Positions 15,950 to 25,044 of a stretch of DNA of 60,776 bases are shown one piece after another; positions within the stretch are counted from its first letter, which is position 1; each line of letters begins with the position of its first letter. The stretch spans positions 1 to 60,776 of the forward strand of contig NZ_JARZAI010000040.1 in the NCBI RefSeq assembly GCF_029893355.1, read 5' to 3'. Under the pieces are notes generated by a model. The model had not been told where the DNA came from. It saw only the letters and a list, made by a program, of their open reading frames with translations, and did not search any database. Source of the DNA: Kitasatospora sp. MAA4. GTDB lineage: Bacteria > Actinomycetota > Actinomycetes > Streptomycetales > Streptomycetaceae. The position numbers and the translations under genes are program-made.

Positions 15950-16894
15950 ATGACCGGTTCCCGCATCGTGGCGCTCGGCCACTACCAGCCGCCCAAGGTC
16001 CTCACCAACGACGACCTGGCCCAGGTGGTCGACACGGACGACGAGTGGATCCGCAGCCGAGTGGGCATCCGGCAGCGGCACATCGCGGTGGACGAGACCC
16101 TCGTCGACCTCGCAACAGAGGCCGCCCAGAAGGCGCTGGCCGCCAGCGGCCGGCGCGCCGACGAGATCGACCTCGTGGTCGTCGCGACCTGCACTGCCGT
16201 CGAGCGCAGCCCCAACACGGCCTGTGCCGTCGCGGCGCGCCTGGGCATCCCCGCGCCCGCGGCCTACGACATCAACACCGTCTGCTCCGGCTTCTCCTAC
16301 GCACTGGCCACCGCCGACCACGCGATCCGCGCGGGCGCGGCCACCCGCGCACTGGTGATCGGCGCCGAGCGGATGTCCGACACCCTCGACTGGACCGACC
16401 GCACCACCGCCGTGATCTTCGCCGACGGCGCCGGCGCGGCCGTGATCGAGGCCCAGCCGGACGACGCGGAGCCGGGCATCGGCCCGGTGGTCTGGGGCTC
16501 CGAGCCCGAGAAGAACGACGCGGTGACCATCACCGGCTGGAAGCCGGTGATCAGCCAGCAGGGCCAGTCGGTCTTCCGCTGGGCCACCACGCAGATCGCC
16601 CCGCTGGCCCGGAAGACCTGCGAGAAGGCCGGCATCGACCCGAGCGAGCTCAAGGGCTTCGTGGCGCACCAGGCCAACCTGCGGATCATCGACGCGATCG
16701 CCAACAAGCTCGGCGCGCCGAACGCGGTGATCGCCCGCGACGTGGTCGACTCGGGGAACACCTCCGCGGCCTCCATCCCGCTGGCGCTGAGCAAGCTGGT
16801 GGAGCGCGGCGAGCTGACCACCGGGGACCCGGTGCTGCTCTTCGGCTTCGGCGGAGGCCTCGCCTACGCCGGCCAGGTCGTCCGCTGCCCCTAG
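15950..16894 (+). CDS. beta-ketoacyl-ACP synthase III (FabH-like)
   Basis: The protein has 314 residues from ATG 15950. The Cys-His-Asn triad is complete: Cys112 in INTVCSGFSYAL, His in FVAHQANLRI and Asn in DSGNTSAASIP. The opening DEWIRSRVGIRQRH is family-typical. It condenses an acyl-CoA starter with malonyl-ACP in fatty-acid or polyketide initiation. It stands alone, without acpP or fabF beside it, so it may be a second KAS III with a special starter. The MTGSRIVALG start is preferred over an in-frame TTG at 15866. Confidence 0.88.
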   Translation: MTGSRIVALGHYQPPKVLTNDDLAQVVDTDDEWIRSRVGIRQRHIAVDETLVDLATEAAQKALAASGRRADEIDLVVVATCTAVERSPNTACAVAARLGIPAPAAYDINTVCSGFSYALATADHAIRAGAATRALVIGAERMSDTLDWTDRTTAVIFADGAGAAVIEAQPDDAEPGIGPVVWGSEPEKNDAVTITGWKPVISQQGQSVFRWATTQIAPLARKTCEKAGIDPSELKGFVAHQANLRIIDAIANKLGAPNAVIARDVVDSGNTSAASIPLALSKLVERGELTTGDPVLLFGFGGGLAYAGQVVRCP

Positions 16895-16904
16895 ATCCAA
16901 GCCG

Positions 16905-16955
16905 GACATGACGGTGGGCGGGACCCTTCCACGGGGTCCCGCCCACCGTCATGTC
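16905..16955. terminator. 22-bp perfect stem after fabH-like gene
   Basis: Positions 16905-16926 pair perfectly with 16934-16955, leaving a loop of seven bases (about TTCCACG). This is an unusually long perfect inverted repeat. It starts ten bases after the KAS III stop and lies between convergent genes, so it probably works as a bidirectional terminator. Confidence 0.8.
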
Positions 16956-17084
16956 TGCGCTGGCGCGGTGCGGTACGTCGGCAAACCTCCCCCGAGGAGA
17001 CACGGCCGCCGCCCGACGTTCCACCGGACAGGAGGCCGGGGCCACGCGCGAGCACAACTGGCTACTGCCGGGTTGTAGGACGGT

Positions 17085-17732
17085 CTACTTGGGCGCCTTC
17101 TTGCCAGTGACGCCCAGGTACACCAGGGGAGCGAGGGTGGGCTTCAGATCCTTGATCTTGACCCCCCAGGAGGTGAAGGCCTTCTGATGCTCCGCTGCCG
17201 AGGCCAGCAGCGAGATCAGGGACCCGGCGACGGCGGCGGCATCCTGCGCCCTGTCGGCCTGGCCCTTGGCCTGAAGGTCCTTGACGGCATCAGCGAGCGG
17301 CTTCGCCACCGAGTTGAGGACGGTCATGCGGATCTTGAAGAACCGCTTGTCCCCTTCCGCGGCACCGAGGGTGACCACACGCAGAATGGCGTCGTTCTTG
17401 CGCCAGAAGGCAAGGAATCCGTCCACCAGTTCTTCCGAGGTGGTGGTACCGGACTTTCCTGCCCAGGACTTTCCGTCGACGAGCTCTTTGAGCTCGACGC
17501 TGTCCTTGGCCATTTCCTCTGCGATCTCAAGGACTGCGCCCTCGACATCTGGGAAGTACTGATAGAAGGTCGCGGGGGAGGTTCCCGCCATACGGGCGAC
17601 GTCGATGACCTTGACGTCCCGGTACGGCGACGTGCTGAGCATCTCGCGGAGGCAGTCGAGCAGCTTCTGCCGCGTCTCCTGTCCGCGTCGCCCGGCGACG
17701 CGACCGTCGACGGTGCGAACTTGTCCTGTCAT
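17085..17732 (-). CDS. TetR-family transcriptional regulator
   Basis: The protein has 215 residues. The N-terminal helix-turn-helix reads ETRQKLLDCLREMLSTSPYR and VIDVARMAGTSPATFYQYFPD, which is the TetR pattern. The C-terminal domain (about 70-200) is helical and would bind an effector and form a dimer. The gene is divergent from the kinase-propeller gene across about 380 bases, so it may act on its own or that promoter. The effector is unknown. Confidence 0.9.
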   Translation of the reverse strand: MTGQVRTVDGRVAGRRGQETRQKLLDCLREMLSTSPYRDVKVIDVARMAGTSPATFYQYFPDVEGAVLEIAEEMAKDSVELKELVDGKSWAGKSGTTTSEELVDGFLAFWRKNDAILRVVTLGAAEGDKRFFKIRMTVLNSVAKPLADAVKDLQAKGQADRAQDAAAVAGSLISLLASAAEHQKAFTSWGVKIKDLKPTLAPLVYLGVTGKKAPK

Positions 17733-18112
17733 GCCGTCAGCTTACCGCGCACCGATCATGGCGCGATTCGGTGATGCGACTATTACTCCGCTCGGGGGTG
17801 GTAATGGGGGACTCGATAGCGATATTCGAAGCCCCCCCGTGTGCTGATGGCGGCACAGAGTGACGGCCAGTGGGCTGAAGGGCGATCGGGTAGCTCTGTG
17901 TAGTCCTGCGCATGAATGCGGTTATCTCCGGAAGGTGCGTCAGATCGCACCGAGCGAGCCGGATCCGACGACCTGACAGCGGGAACCGGCCATCGGGTCG
18001 CGACACGGAGGCGGGCCCGGGCAGGGGGAGATTGGCTCAGACGCCAGGTGCATTGGAGAATCAACTCCGGGCGCCCGATCGGGTGGCGTGCGGACGGGGA
18101 GGTGGCAGCGGA
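17733..18112. promoter_or_regulatory. divergent control region between TetR and kinase genes
   Basis: The 380 bases hold no convincing gene. A hairpin with a GGGGG/CCCCC stem flanks the AT-rich TCGATAGCGATATTCGA segment around 17807-17840; this partly palindromic stretch is a candidate regulator site. An in-frame extension of the kinase frame starts at 17912 but has no ribosome binding site and unusual composition. Promoters for both flanking genes must lie here. Confidence 0.4.
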
Positions 18113-20590
18113 GTGGACCAGCTGACGGCGCAGGATCCGAGACGAATCGGGCCCTTCGAGGTGCTCGGACGCCTCGGCGCCGGTGGGATGGGGCTGGTGT
18201 ACCTGGCGCGCTCCGCGTCCGGCCGCCGGGTGGCGATCAAGACGGTGCGCGGGGAGCTGGCCGAGGACGAGCTGTTCCGGGTCCGCTTCGCCCGCGAGAT
18301 CGCGGCGGCCAAGACCGTCGGCGGCTTCTACACGGCGGCGGTGGTCGACGCCGACGCCGACGCCAGGGTGCCCTGGCTGGCCACCGCGTACGTGCCGGCG
18401 CCCTCGCTGGAGGAGCTGATCGGCGAGTGCGGGCCGCTGCCGGTGGACGCCGTGCGGTGGCTGGTGGCGGGCATCGCCGAGGCCCTGCAGTCGATCCACG
18501 CGGTGGGCCTGGTCCACCGCGACCTGAAGCCGTCCAACGTGCTGGTGGTCGAGGACGGCCCGCGGGTGATCGACTTCGGCATCGCCGCGGGTGTCTCCAG
18601 CTCCCGGCTGACGATGACCAACGTCGCGGTCGGCACCCCCGCGTACATGTCGCCCGAGCAGGCCAAGGACAGCCGCAGCGTCACGGGCGCGAGCGACGTG
18701 TTCTCGCTCGGCTCGCTGCTGGTCTTCTGCGCCACCGGCCACCCGCCGTACCACGGCGGGAACCCGGTCGAGACGGTGTTCAAGCTGCTGCGCGAGCAGC
18801 CCGACCTGTCCGGGCTGCCGGCCGAGCTGGCCGACCTGGTGCGCGCCTGCATGCGCCCGGCCGCCGAGCACCGCCCGACGCCCGCCCAGATCCAGGCCGA
18901 GCTGGCGCCGCACCTCTTCTCGCGGGACGACGCGGGCGAGGAGGTGGGGGAGTGGCTGCCACCGAACGCGCTGGACCTGATCGAGCGCAAGCGCGGACGC
19001 CGCCAGCCGGCCGCGCCGGCCCGGGGCGCGGTGCCGGCTCCGGCGCCCGTGCAGGCCCCGCCGCCGCCGACCGTGCCGCCGGTGATCCCGGCTTCCGTGC
19101 CGGAGCCGTACCTTTCGGCCAACCCGTCCATCGGCGTGCCCGACACCCGCTGGAGCGGCTCGCCGCCCGCCGGGCAGCGCCGGCCGGAGGCGGTCGACCC
19201 GCGGACCGGGGCGCACGGCTCGCTGGTGCGGCCGAACCGCCCGCAGACCGGGGCGGGGGACGTGAGCGAGGCGGCCACGGCCAAACTGGGCTCGGCCCGG
19301 CGCCACCGCGGCGGCCCGGCCGCCGAGGAGATCCAGCTCTCCGGTGCCTCGGTACGGATAGGACCCGGACCGCAGGTGCACGGCGTCGAGCCGGCCCGGC
19401 CGGCCGCGCCGGCGCCCGCCGAGACCGACTGGGTCCGCCGCGGCGCCACCCCGCCGCAGCCCGCGGTGCCCGTCGTGCCGCCGCAGCCCCGCTGGCGGCC
19501 CTGGCGGTTCCGGATGTCCAACGACGTCTGGGGCACCCCGCTGGTCGCCGACGGCACGCTCTTCATCTCCAGCTTCGAGGTGCACGCCCTCGACATCGGC
19601 TCCGGCCGGCGCCGCTACAAGACCCGGGACGTGGCCTGGGCTGTCGCGGTCGACGCGGGCCGCCTGCACGCCGCCGACGGCCCGCACCTCTACACGGTCG
19701 ACGTCGCGGACGGCACCGAGCGCTGGCGCACCTCGCTGGACGGCTGGGTCTACTCGCTGGACGCCGCCGACGGGGTGCTCTGCTGCGGCCTGCGCGGCGG
19801 CGGCGTCCACGTGCGCTCCACCGCCAACGGCGCGGAGCTGTGGCGCGCCGACGACGCCCAGCAGGACTACGAGAACCCGCAGTCCGGCCCGGCCCTGGTG
19901 GCCGGCGCGGTGCACTACTACGGCGGCGGGCGGCTGCGCTGCGTCGACCCGCGCAGCGGGCGGCTGCGCTGGACGGTCCCGGTCGGCGAGGACGTCCCGT
20001 CCCGCCCGGTCGCCCGCGGCGGGGTGCTCTACGTGACGGCCGGGACCAGGGTCTACGCGCTGGACGCGGCCACCGGCGCCGAGCGCTGGCGCTTCGAGGC
20101 GCCGGTGGTGCTCTTCACCCCGCCCACGCTGGACGACTCGGCCACCCCCGCGGTCTACGTCGCCGACTACCTGGGCACCCTGTACGCGCTGGACGGCGCC
20201 TCGGGCCGGGTCCGCTGGCAGGGCCGCACTGCCAGCCGCCAGGGCGCCGAGCCGGTGGTGGTGTCGGACGGGACGGCGCTGATCGCCAGCGGCGAGACGC
20301 TCTACGCCTTCGAGACGGCCGGCGGGCGGGAGCTGTGGCGCTACGCGGCCCGCGGTGAGGTGGTGGGCGCCCCGGCGGTCGCCGACGGCCTGGTGCACCT
20401 GGGCAGCCGCGACCACTCGCTGCACACCGTGGACCTGGCCAGCGGCCGGCTGCGCTGGGAGCTGGGCACCAAGGGCGAGCTGACCGGCTCCCCGGTGGCG
20501 CTCGGCGGGCGGGTCTTCGTCAGCAGCAAGGACCGCTGCGTCTACGCCCTGGACGCCCGCTACGGCACGGCGGTGCCGGACCAGCGGTAG
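18113..20590 (+). CDS. Ser/Thr protein kinase with PQQ-type beta-propeller
   Basis: The protein has 825 residues from GTG 18113. The kinase domain (about 10-265) is complete: glycine loop GRLGAGGMGLVYLA, Lys in VAIKTV, HRDLKPSN, DFGIA and GTPAYMSPEQ. A proline-rich linker of about 200 residues follows. The last 330 residues form repeated PQQ/propeller blades (WRTSLDGWVYSLDAADG, LYALDGASGRVRW, HTVDLASGRLRWELG). I see no membrane helix between the domains, unlike PknB-type sensors, so the propeller may work in the cytoplasm. GGGAGG precedes the GTG. The substrates are unknown. Confidence 0.9.
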   Translation: MDQLTAQDPRRIGPFEVLGRLGAGGMGLVYLARSASGRRVAIKTVRGELAEDELFRVRFAREIAAAKTVGGFYTAAVVDADADARVPWLATAYVPAPSLEELIGECGPLPVDAVRWLVAGIAEALQSIHAVGLVHRDLKPSNVLVVEDGPRVIDFGIAAGVSSSRLTMTNVAVGTPAYMSPEQAKDSRSVTGASDVFSLGSLLVFCATGHPPYHGGNPVETVFKLLREQPDLSGLPAELADLVRACMRPAAEHRPTPAQIQAELAPHLFSRDDAGEEVGEWLPPNALDLIERKRGRRQPAAPARGAVPAPAPVQAPPPPTVPPVIPASVPEPYLSANPSIGVPDTRWSGSPPAGQRRPEAVDPRTGAHGSLVRPNRPQTGAGDVSEAATAKLGSARRHRGGPAAEEIQLSGASVRIGPGPQVHGVEPARPAAPAPAETDWVRRGATPPQPAVPVVPPQPRWRPWRFRMSNDVWGTPLVADGTLFISSFEVHALDIGSGRRRYKTRDVAWAVAVDAGRLHAADGPHLYTVDVADGTERWRTSLDGWVYSLDAADGVLCCGLRGGGVHVRSTANGAELWRADDAQQDYENPQSGPALVAGAVHYYGGGRLRCVDPRSGRLRWTVPVGEDVPSRPVARGGVLYVTAGTRVYALDAATGAERWRFEAPVVLFTPPTLDDSATPAVYVADYLGTLYALDGASGRVRWQGRTASRQGAEPVVVSDGTALIASGETLYAFETAGGRELWRYAARGEVVGAPAVADGLVHLGSRDHSLHTVDLASGRLRWELGTKGELTGSPVALGGRVFVSSKDRCVYALDARYGTAVPDQR

Positions 20591-20593
20591 CCG

Positions 20594-21580
20594 CTAGGGA
20601 CGGCGGGCCTCGGGGTGGCGGGCGCACCAGCCCTCCCACGCCGAGGCCACCATCTCGGTCACCCCGTACCGGGCGCTCCAGCCCAGCTCGTGGCCGATCA
20701 GCTCGGCCGAGGCGACCACCCGGGCGGGGTCGCCGGGCCGGCGCGGGGCGATCTCGCCGGTCGCGTCGTAGCCGGTGACCCGGCCCACCACGTCGAGCAT
20801 CTCCTTGACCGAGACGCCCTCGCCGCGCCCGATGTTGAGCACCAGTGAGGTCCGGCCGGGCGGGTCCTCGGCGAGCCGGCGGGTCGCGGCGAGGTGCGCG
20901 GAGGCGATGTCGCCGACGTGGATGAAGTCGCGCACGCAGGTGCCGTCGGGGGTCGGGTAGTCGGCGCCGAAGATCAGCGGCGCCCGGCCGGCCGTCAGCC
21001 GTTCGAAGACCATCGGCACCAGGTTGGAGGTCCCGCTGTCCGCGAGCTCCGGGGTGGCCGCACCCGCGACGTTGAAGTAGCGCAGCGAGACGGTCGACAT
21101 CCCGTACGCCCGGCCGGCCGCGGCGACCATCCACTCGCCCGCCAGCTTGCTCTCGCCGTACGGGTTCATCGGCGCGCAGGGCGTGGACTCGGTGACCAGG
21201 TCGACGTCCGGCATGCCGTAGACGGCGGCGGAGGAGGAGAACAGGAAGCGCCGGACGCCGCCCTCGGCGCAGGCCTCCAGGACCGTCTGCAGGCCGGTGA
21301 GGTTCTCCCGGTAGTAGAGCAGCGGGCGCTGGACCGACTCGGCGACCTGCTTCTTCCCCGCGAAGTGCAGCACGCCCTCGACCTCGTGCTCGCGGATCGC
21401 CCGGTCCACGGCCGAGCGGTCCAGGATCGAGCCCTCGACCAGCGCGACGCCGGCCGGCAGCCGGGTGCGGGCTCCGCTGCTCAGGTTGTCCAGGACGGCG
21501 ACCGGCCGCCCGGCGTCGAGCAGCTGCCGCACTACGTGTCCGCCGATGTAGCCGGCGCCGCCCGTGATCAACCAAGTCAT
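20594..21580 (-). CDS. galE: UDP-glucose 4-epimerase
   Basis: The protein has 328 residues. The Rossmann fold starts MTWLITGGAGYIGGHVVRQL. The SDR catalytic pair is in NPYGESKLAGEW (YxxxK), preceded by FLFSSSAAVYG. FAGKKQVAESVQRPLLYY and YFNVAGA are GalE hallmarks. It interconverts UDP-glucose and UDP-galactose with bound NAD. The ATG at 21580 begins the fold, and the long upstream open frame is a shadow. It ends three bases from the convergent kinase gene. Confidence 0.92.
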   Translation of the reverse strand: MTWLITGGAGYIGGHVVRQLLDAGRPVAVLDNLSSGARTRLPAGVALVEGSILDRSAVDRAIREHEVEGVLHFAGKKQVAESVQRPLLYYRENLTGLQTVLEACAEGGVRRFLFSSSAAVYGMPDVDLVTESTPCAPMNPYGESKLAGEWMVAAAGRAYGMSTVSLRYFNVAGAATPELADSGTSNLVPMVFERLTAGRAPLIFGADYPTPDGTCVRDFIHVGDIASAHLAATRRLAEDPPGRTSLVLNIGRGEGVSVKEMLDVVGRVTGYDATGEIAPRRPGDPARVVASAELIGHELGWSARYGVTEMVASAWEGWCARHPEARRP

Positions 21581-21781
21581 AGGTGGATCGTAAGACCGGT
21601 TTGTCCGTGCCGGGGATCGGTGGGTGTGGCCTCCGACTTCGGCGCGCCGCTGGCCAGGAAATGGACATACCGGTGAAATGCTGACAAAAGTCGGCCCAGT
21701 GCCCGGCTTTGGCGCGCTCCGGCGCGCCCGGCCGCCGGGACGTGGTGCCGCCCCACGCGTTCGGAACCGGAGGCAGCTCAG

Positions 21782-22912
21782 GTGCACCCCACCAAGGATC
21801 ACAACCGCCCGTTCCCGGCCGGTCCGCGCCCCACCGGGCCGAAGCTGGCGCTGACCGGTGCCGTTCTGCTGGCTGCCGCGCTGACGGTGAGCGGGTGCAG
21901 CAGCAGCGCGCCGTCGACCTCGTCCACCTCCACGTCCGCCTCGTCGGCGTCCTCGCCCGGTGCGGCGCCCACCACCAGCGACCAGCTGCAGAACGACTAC
22001 CAGCAGGTGATCGCCAACGTGCTGCCGTCCGTGGTGCAGATCACCACGGCCTCCGGGCTCGGCTCGGGGATCGTCTACGACGACAAGGGCGACATCGTCA
22101 CCAACGCCCACGTCGTCGGCACGGCGACCACCTTCGACGTCACCCTGGCCAACAGCACCACCACGCTGCCGGCCACCCTGGTCGGCAGCTACCCGGACTC
22201 CGACCTGGCGGTCGTCCGGCTGAGCAGCCCGCCGAGCGGGCTGCGGCCGGCCAGTTTCGCGGACAGCGGCAAGGTGGAGGTCGGCCAGATCACGCTGGCG
22301 ATGGGCAGCCCGCTCGGGCTCTCCAGCAGCGTGACCGAGGGCATCGTCTCGGCCACCGGCCGCACGGTCTCCGAGCCCAACGGCGGCGGCTCGCCCGGCG
22401 CCACCATCGGCAACATGGTGCAGACCTCGGCGGCGATCAACCCGGGCAACAGCGGCGGCGCGCTGGTCAACCTCTCCAGCCAGGTGATCGGGATCAACAC
22501 GCTGGCCGCCGTCGACCAGGAGACCAACGGCAGCGCCGCCCCCGGGATCGGCTTCGCCATCCCGAGCGCCACCATCACCAACATCGCCGACCAGCTGATC
22601 AAGAGCGGCAAGGTCACCAACTCGGGCCGGGCCGCGCTGGGCATCACCGCGCGGACCTACTACGGCAGCGACTTCAAGCCGGCCGGCGCGGTGGTCGTCA
22701 GCGTCACCTCCGGCGGACCGGCCGCCTCGGCCGGGTTGCAGGCCGGGGACGTGATCACCCAGCTCGGCAGCACCCAGATCACCTCGCTGAGTTCGCTGAC
22801 CACGGCGCTGGCCTCGCTCACCCCCGACTCCAAGGTGACCGTCACCTACCAGCGCAGCGGCCAGACCAAGACCGCCGACGTCACGCTGGGAACGCTGAGC
22901 GCCACCTCCTGA
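21782..22912 (+). CDS. HtrA-like (S1C) serine protease, lipoprotein
   Basis: The protein has 376 residues. A signal peptide ends in lipobox LTVSGCSSS, so Cys about 40 should be lipidated and the protein anchored outside the membrane. A Ser/Thr linker follows, then the trypsin-like domain with the full triad: His in VTNAHVVG, Asp in YPDSDLAVVRL and Ser in NPGNSGGAL. A C-terminal PDZ domain (ARTYYGSDFKPAGAVVVSV to the end) recruits substrates. It is a surface quality-control protease. GGAGG lies before the GTG start. Confidence 0.9.
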   Translation: MHPTKDHNRPFPAGPRPTGPKLALTGAVLLAAALTVSGCSSSAPSTSSTSTSASSASSPGAAPTTSDQLQNDYQQVIANVLPSVVQITTASGLGSGIVYDDKGDIVTNAHVVGTATTFDVTLANSTTTLPATLVGSYPDSDLAVVRLSSPPSGLRPASFADSGKVEVGQITLAMGSPLGLSSSVTEGIVSATGRTVSEPNGGGSPGATIGNMVQTSAAINPGNSGGALVNLSSQVIGINTLAAVDQETNGSAAPGIGFAIPSATITNIADQLIKSGKVTNSGRAALGITARTYYGSDFKPAGAVVVSVTSGGPAASAGLQAGDVITQLGSTQITSLSSLTTALASLTPDSKVTVTYQRSGQTKTADVTLGTLSATS

Positions 22913-22935
22913 CGGGCAGGGCCTGTCTCACAATT

Positions 22936-22975
22936 CCCGGCGGCGGTGCACCGCGCAAGGGTCACCGCCGCCGGG
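22936..22975. terminator. bidirectional terminator between protease and sensor kinase
   Basis: CCCGGCGGCGGTG (22936-22948) pairs perfectly with CACCGCCGCCGGG (22963-22975) across a 14-base loop. It lies 24 bases after the protease stop and before the convergent kinase stop at 23004. Confidence 0.75.
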
Positions 22976-23003
22976 TCGCCGCTGCTGTCCGTCCCTTTCC
23001 GGC

Positions 23004-24233
23004 TCAGCGGGCGGCGGTGCGGGCGGCCCGGGTGCGCCAGGGGAGCTCGATGGTCACCGTGGTCGGGCCGCCCTGCGGGCTCTCCACCAGGAAGACCCCG
23101 TCCACCGCGCGCACCCGCTCGGCCAGGCCGGCCAGCCCGCCGCCGGGCCGGAAGCCGCCGTCCGGGGCCACCGCCCCGCCCCGCCCGTCGTCCGCGACCT
23201 GGATCATCAGCCGATCGGCGGAGCGCCAGGCGTCCACGGTGGCGGTGCGGGCCGCCGCGTGCTTCGACGTGTTGGTGAGCAGCTCGCTCACGGTGAAGTA
23301 GGCGATGCCCTCGACGGCTGAGTCCGGCCGCTCGACGTGGCCGTCCTGGTCGGCGAGATCCACATGGACCCTGACGCCGCCCGGGACGGTGCAGCGCGCC
23401 GCCACGGCGGAGAGCGCCGCGTCCAGCCCGCGGTCCGTCAGCACGGCCGGGTGGATGCCCCGGGCGAGGTCGCGCAGCTCCTGAAGGGCCAGCTTCACCT
23501 CGCCGTGCGCGGCGCCGACCATCCGAGCGGCGGCCTCCTGCTCGGCCGTCATCTCGGTGTCCAGCAGCTTCTCCTTGGCCAGGCCCAGGTCCATGGCCAG
23601 GGCGACCAGCCGGGCCTGCGCGCCGTCGTGCAGGTCGCGCTCGATCCGGCGCAGGTCGGCGGCGGCGGTGTCGACCACCGCGCCGCGGTCCTCCTCCAGC
23701 TCGCGCACCCGCTCGGTCAGGGTGTCCGGGCAGAGCAGCAGTTCCACCATCAGCCGGTTGACGACCGCCAGGTAGCGCGCCACCCACGGGAGCAGCGGCC
23801 AGCCGACGACCAGGAAGACCAGCGTCACGGTGAAGCTGATGATCCCCCAGGGCAGCATCAGCAGCGAGTAGAGCGCCGAGCGCCAGCTGAGCCCGTCGGT
23901 CAGGGAGGCGATCACCCAGGGGACGAAACCCGGTTTGGCCGGCTTCAGCGGCTCGGGCTCGGCCACCTCGGCGCCCAGCGAGCGCCGGGCGCGGAACCGG
24001 GCCAGCGTGCCCAGCAGGCGCTGGCCGGCCAGCCCGCCGGCGGCCAGCGGCAGCCCGACCACCGTCACGGACAGACCGGCGCCCACGGAGAGGGTGAACA
24101 CGGTGTAGACGAAGGAGGCGATGCCGACCGGCAGGTTGACCAGCAGGTGCCGGACCTCGCGCCACAGCTGCGCGCCGTACAGCGGCCTGCGGTCACCGAA
24201 CTGATCGCGCAGGGGCACGCGGAGGGGCTTCAT
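23004..24233 (-). CDS. membrane sensor histidine kinase (HisKA_3 type)
   Basis: The protein has 409 residues. The first 200 hold four hydrophobic segments of the streptomycete 'putative sensor' domain (LLVNLPVGIASFVYTVFTL, LPWGIISFTVTLVFLVVGW). The dimerisation helix has the phospho-acceptor His in RRIERDLHDGAQARLVALA. The ATPase domain has an N-box (ELLTNTSKHA) and DDGRGG. It phosphorylates a LuxR-type response regulator, but none is adjacent, so it is an orphan. The start could be 63 bases further upstream (MSPQPHPL); neither start has a strong ribosome binding site. Confidence 0.85.
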   Translation of the reverse strand: MKPLRVPLRDQFGDRRPLYGAQLWREVRHLLVNLPVGIASFVYTVFTLSVGAGLSVTVVGLPLAAGGLAGQRLLGTLARFRARRSLGAEVAEPEPLKPAKPGFVPWVIASLTDGLSWRSALYSLLMLPWGIISFTVTLVFLVVGWPLLPWVARYLAVVNRLMVELLLCPDTLTERVRELEEDRGAVVDTAAADLRRIERDLHDGAQARLVALAMDLGLAKEKLLDTEMTAEQEAAARMVGAAHGEVKLALQELRDLARGIHPAVLTDRGLDAALSAVAARCTVPGGVRVHVDLADQDGHVERPDSAVEGIAYFTVSELLTNTSKHAAARTATVDAWRSADRLMIQVADDGRGGAVAPDGGFRPGGGLAGLAERVRAVDGVFLVESPQGGPTTVTIELPWRTRAARTAAR

Positions 24234-24627
24234 GGGCTGCGGGTCCGTCCTGCTCGCGGGGGAGACTGTTGGGAGGGGGTGGGGCTGGGGGGACATAGGG
24301 GTAGTCGTGGCGTTCGGGGCGTACTGAGATGGGGTAGCCAGTACCGGGGTTGGTCGGGGTATCAGCTTGGCCTGCCCGGAAGGTCGTGCGCACGGGGGCC
24401 TGGGCCCGTTTTCCGAGGGGGGATAACCCCACCTCGGGAGGCGTGCGGCGGCGGCCCGGAACGCGGCGGGTGTCCACCGGACGTCTTGCAGTCCGGGCAG
24501 GGTGCTGGAGTGATCCGGTCGTGGACTTAGACTCACGCCGTAGCGAGGTTATGGAAGTGTAAAGACGCGCGGTGACCCGGGCTGGTTCAGCCCCGGGAAA
24601 CGGCTCGGCCGATCTGGAGGCGAACGC

Positions 24628-25044
24628 ATGGAGGGGCCCTTGGCCGCCGCCCTCGCGGCCGACCCTGCTGCGGGCAGTGGCTATTTCGACGCCTACGCGG
24701 CGGTCGGTCTGCTCGCGGTGGTCGGCGTGCTCTTCGTCACGGTTTCCTTCACGGCCAACCGGCTGCTGCGCCCGGCGATCTGGTCGCCGGAGAAGCTGCT
24801 GACCTACGAATGCGGCGTGGACCCGGTCGGCGAGGGTTGGGCGCACACCCAGGTCCGCTACTACGTCTATGCCTTCCTCTATGTGATCTTCGCGGTCGAC
24901 GCGATCTACCTGTTCCCGTGGGCGACCGTGTTCGCCAGCGCGGGATACGGCATGGGAACCCTGGTGGAGATGTTCATCTTCATCGGCTTCCTCGCGGTCG
25001 GGCTGCTCTACGCCTGGAAGAAGGGCGTTCTGGAATGGACGTGA
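24628..25044 (+). CDS. nuoA: NADH-quinone oxidoreductase subunit A
   Basis: The protein has 138 residues with three membrane helices. The family motif LTYECGVDPVGEGWAHTQVRYYVYA contains the conserved ECG loop used in quinone-site coupling. It opens a ten-gene nuo cluster in which most genes overlap by 4-10 bases. GGAGGCGAACGC precedes the ATG. This is the second, incomplete nuo set known from Streptomyces rather than the 14-gene operon, because D, E, F and G are absent downstream. Confidence 0.93.
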   Translation: MEGPLAAALAADPAAGSGYFDAYAAVGLLAVVGVLFVTVSFTANRLLRPAIWSPEKLLTYECGVDPVGEGWAHTQVRYYVYAFLYVIFAVDAIYLFPWATVFASAGYGMGTLVEMFIFIGFLAVGLLYAWKKGVLEWT

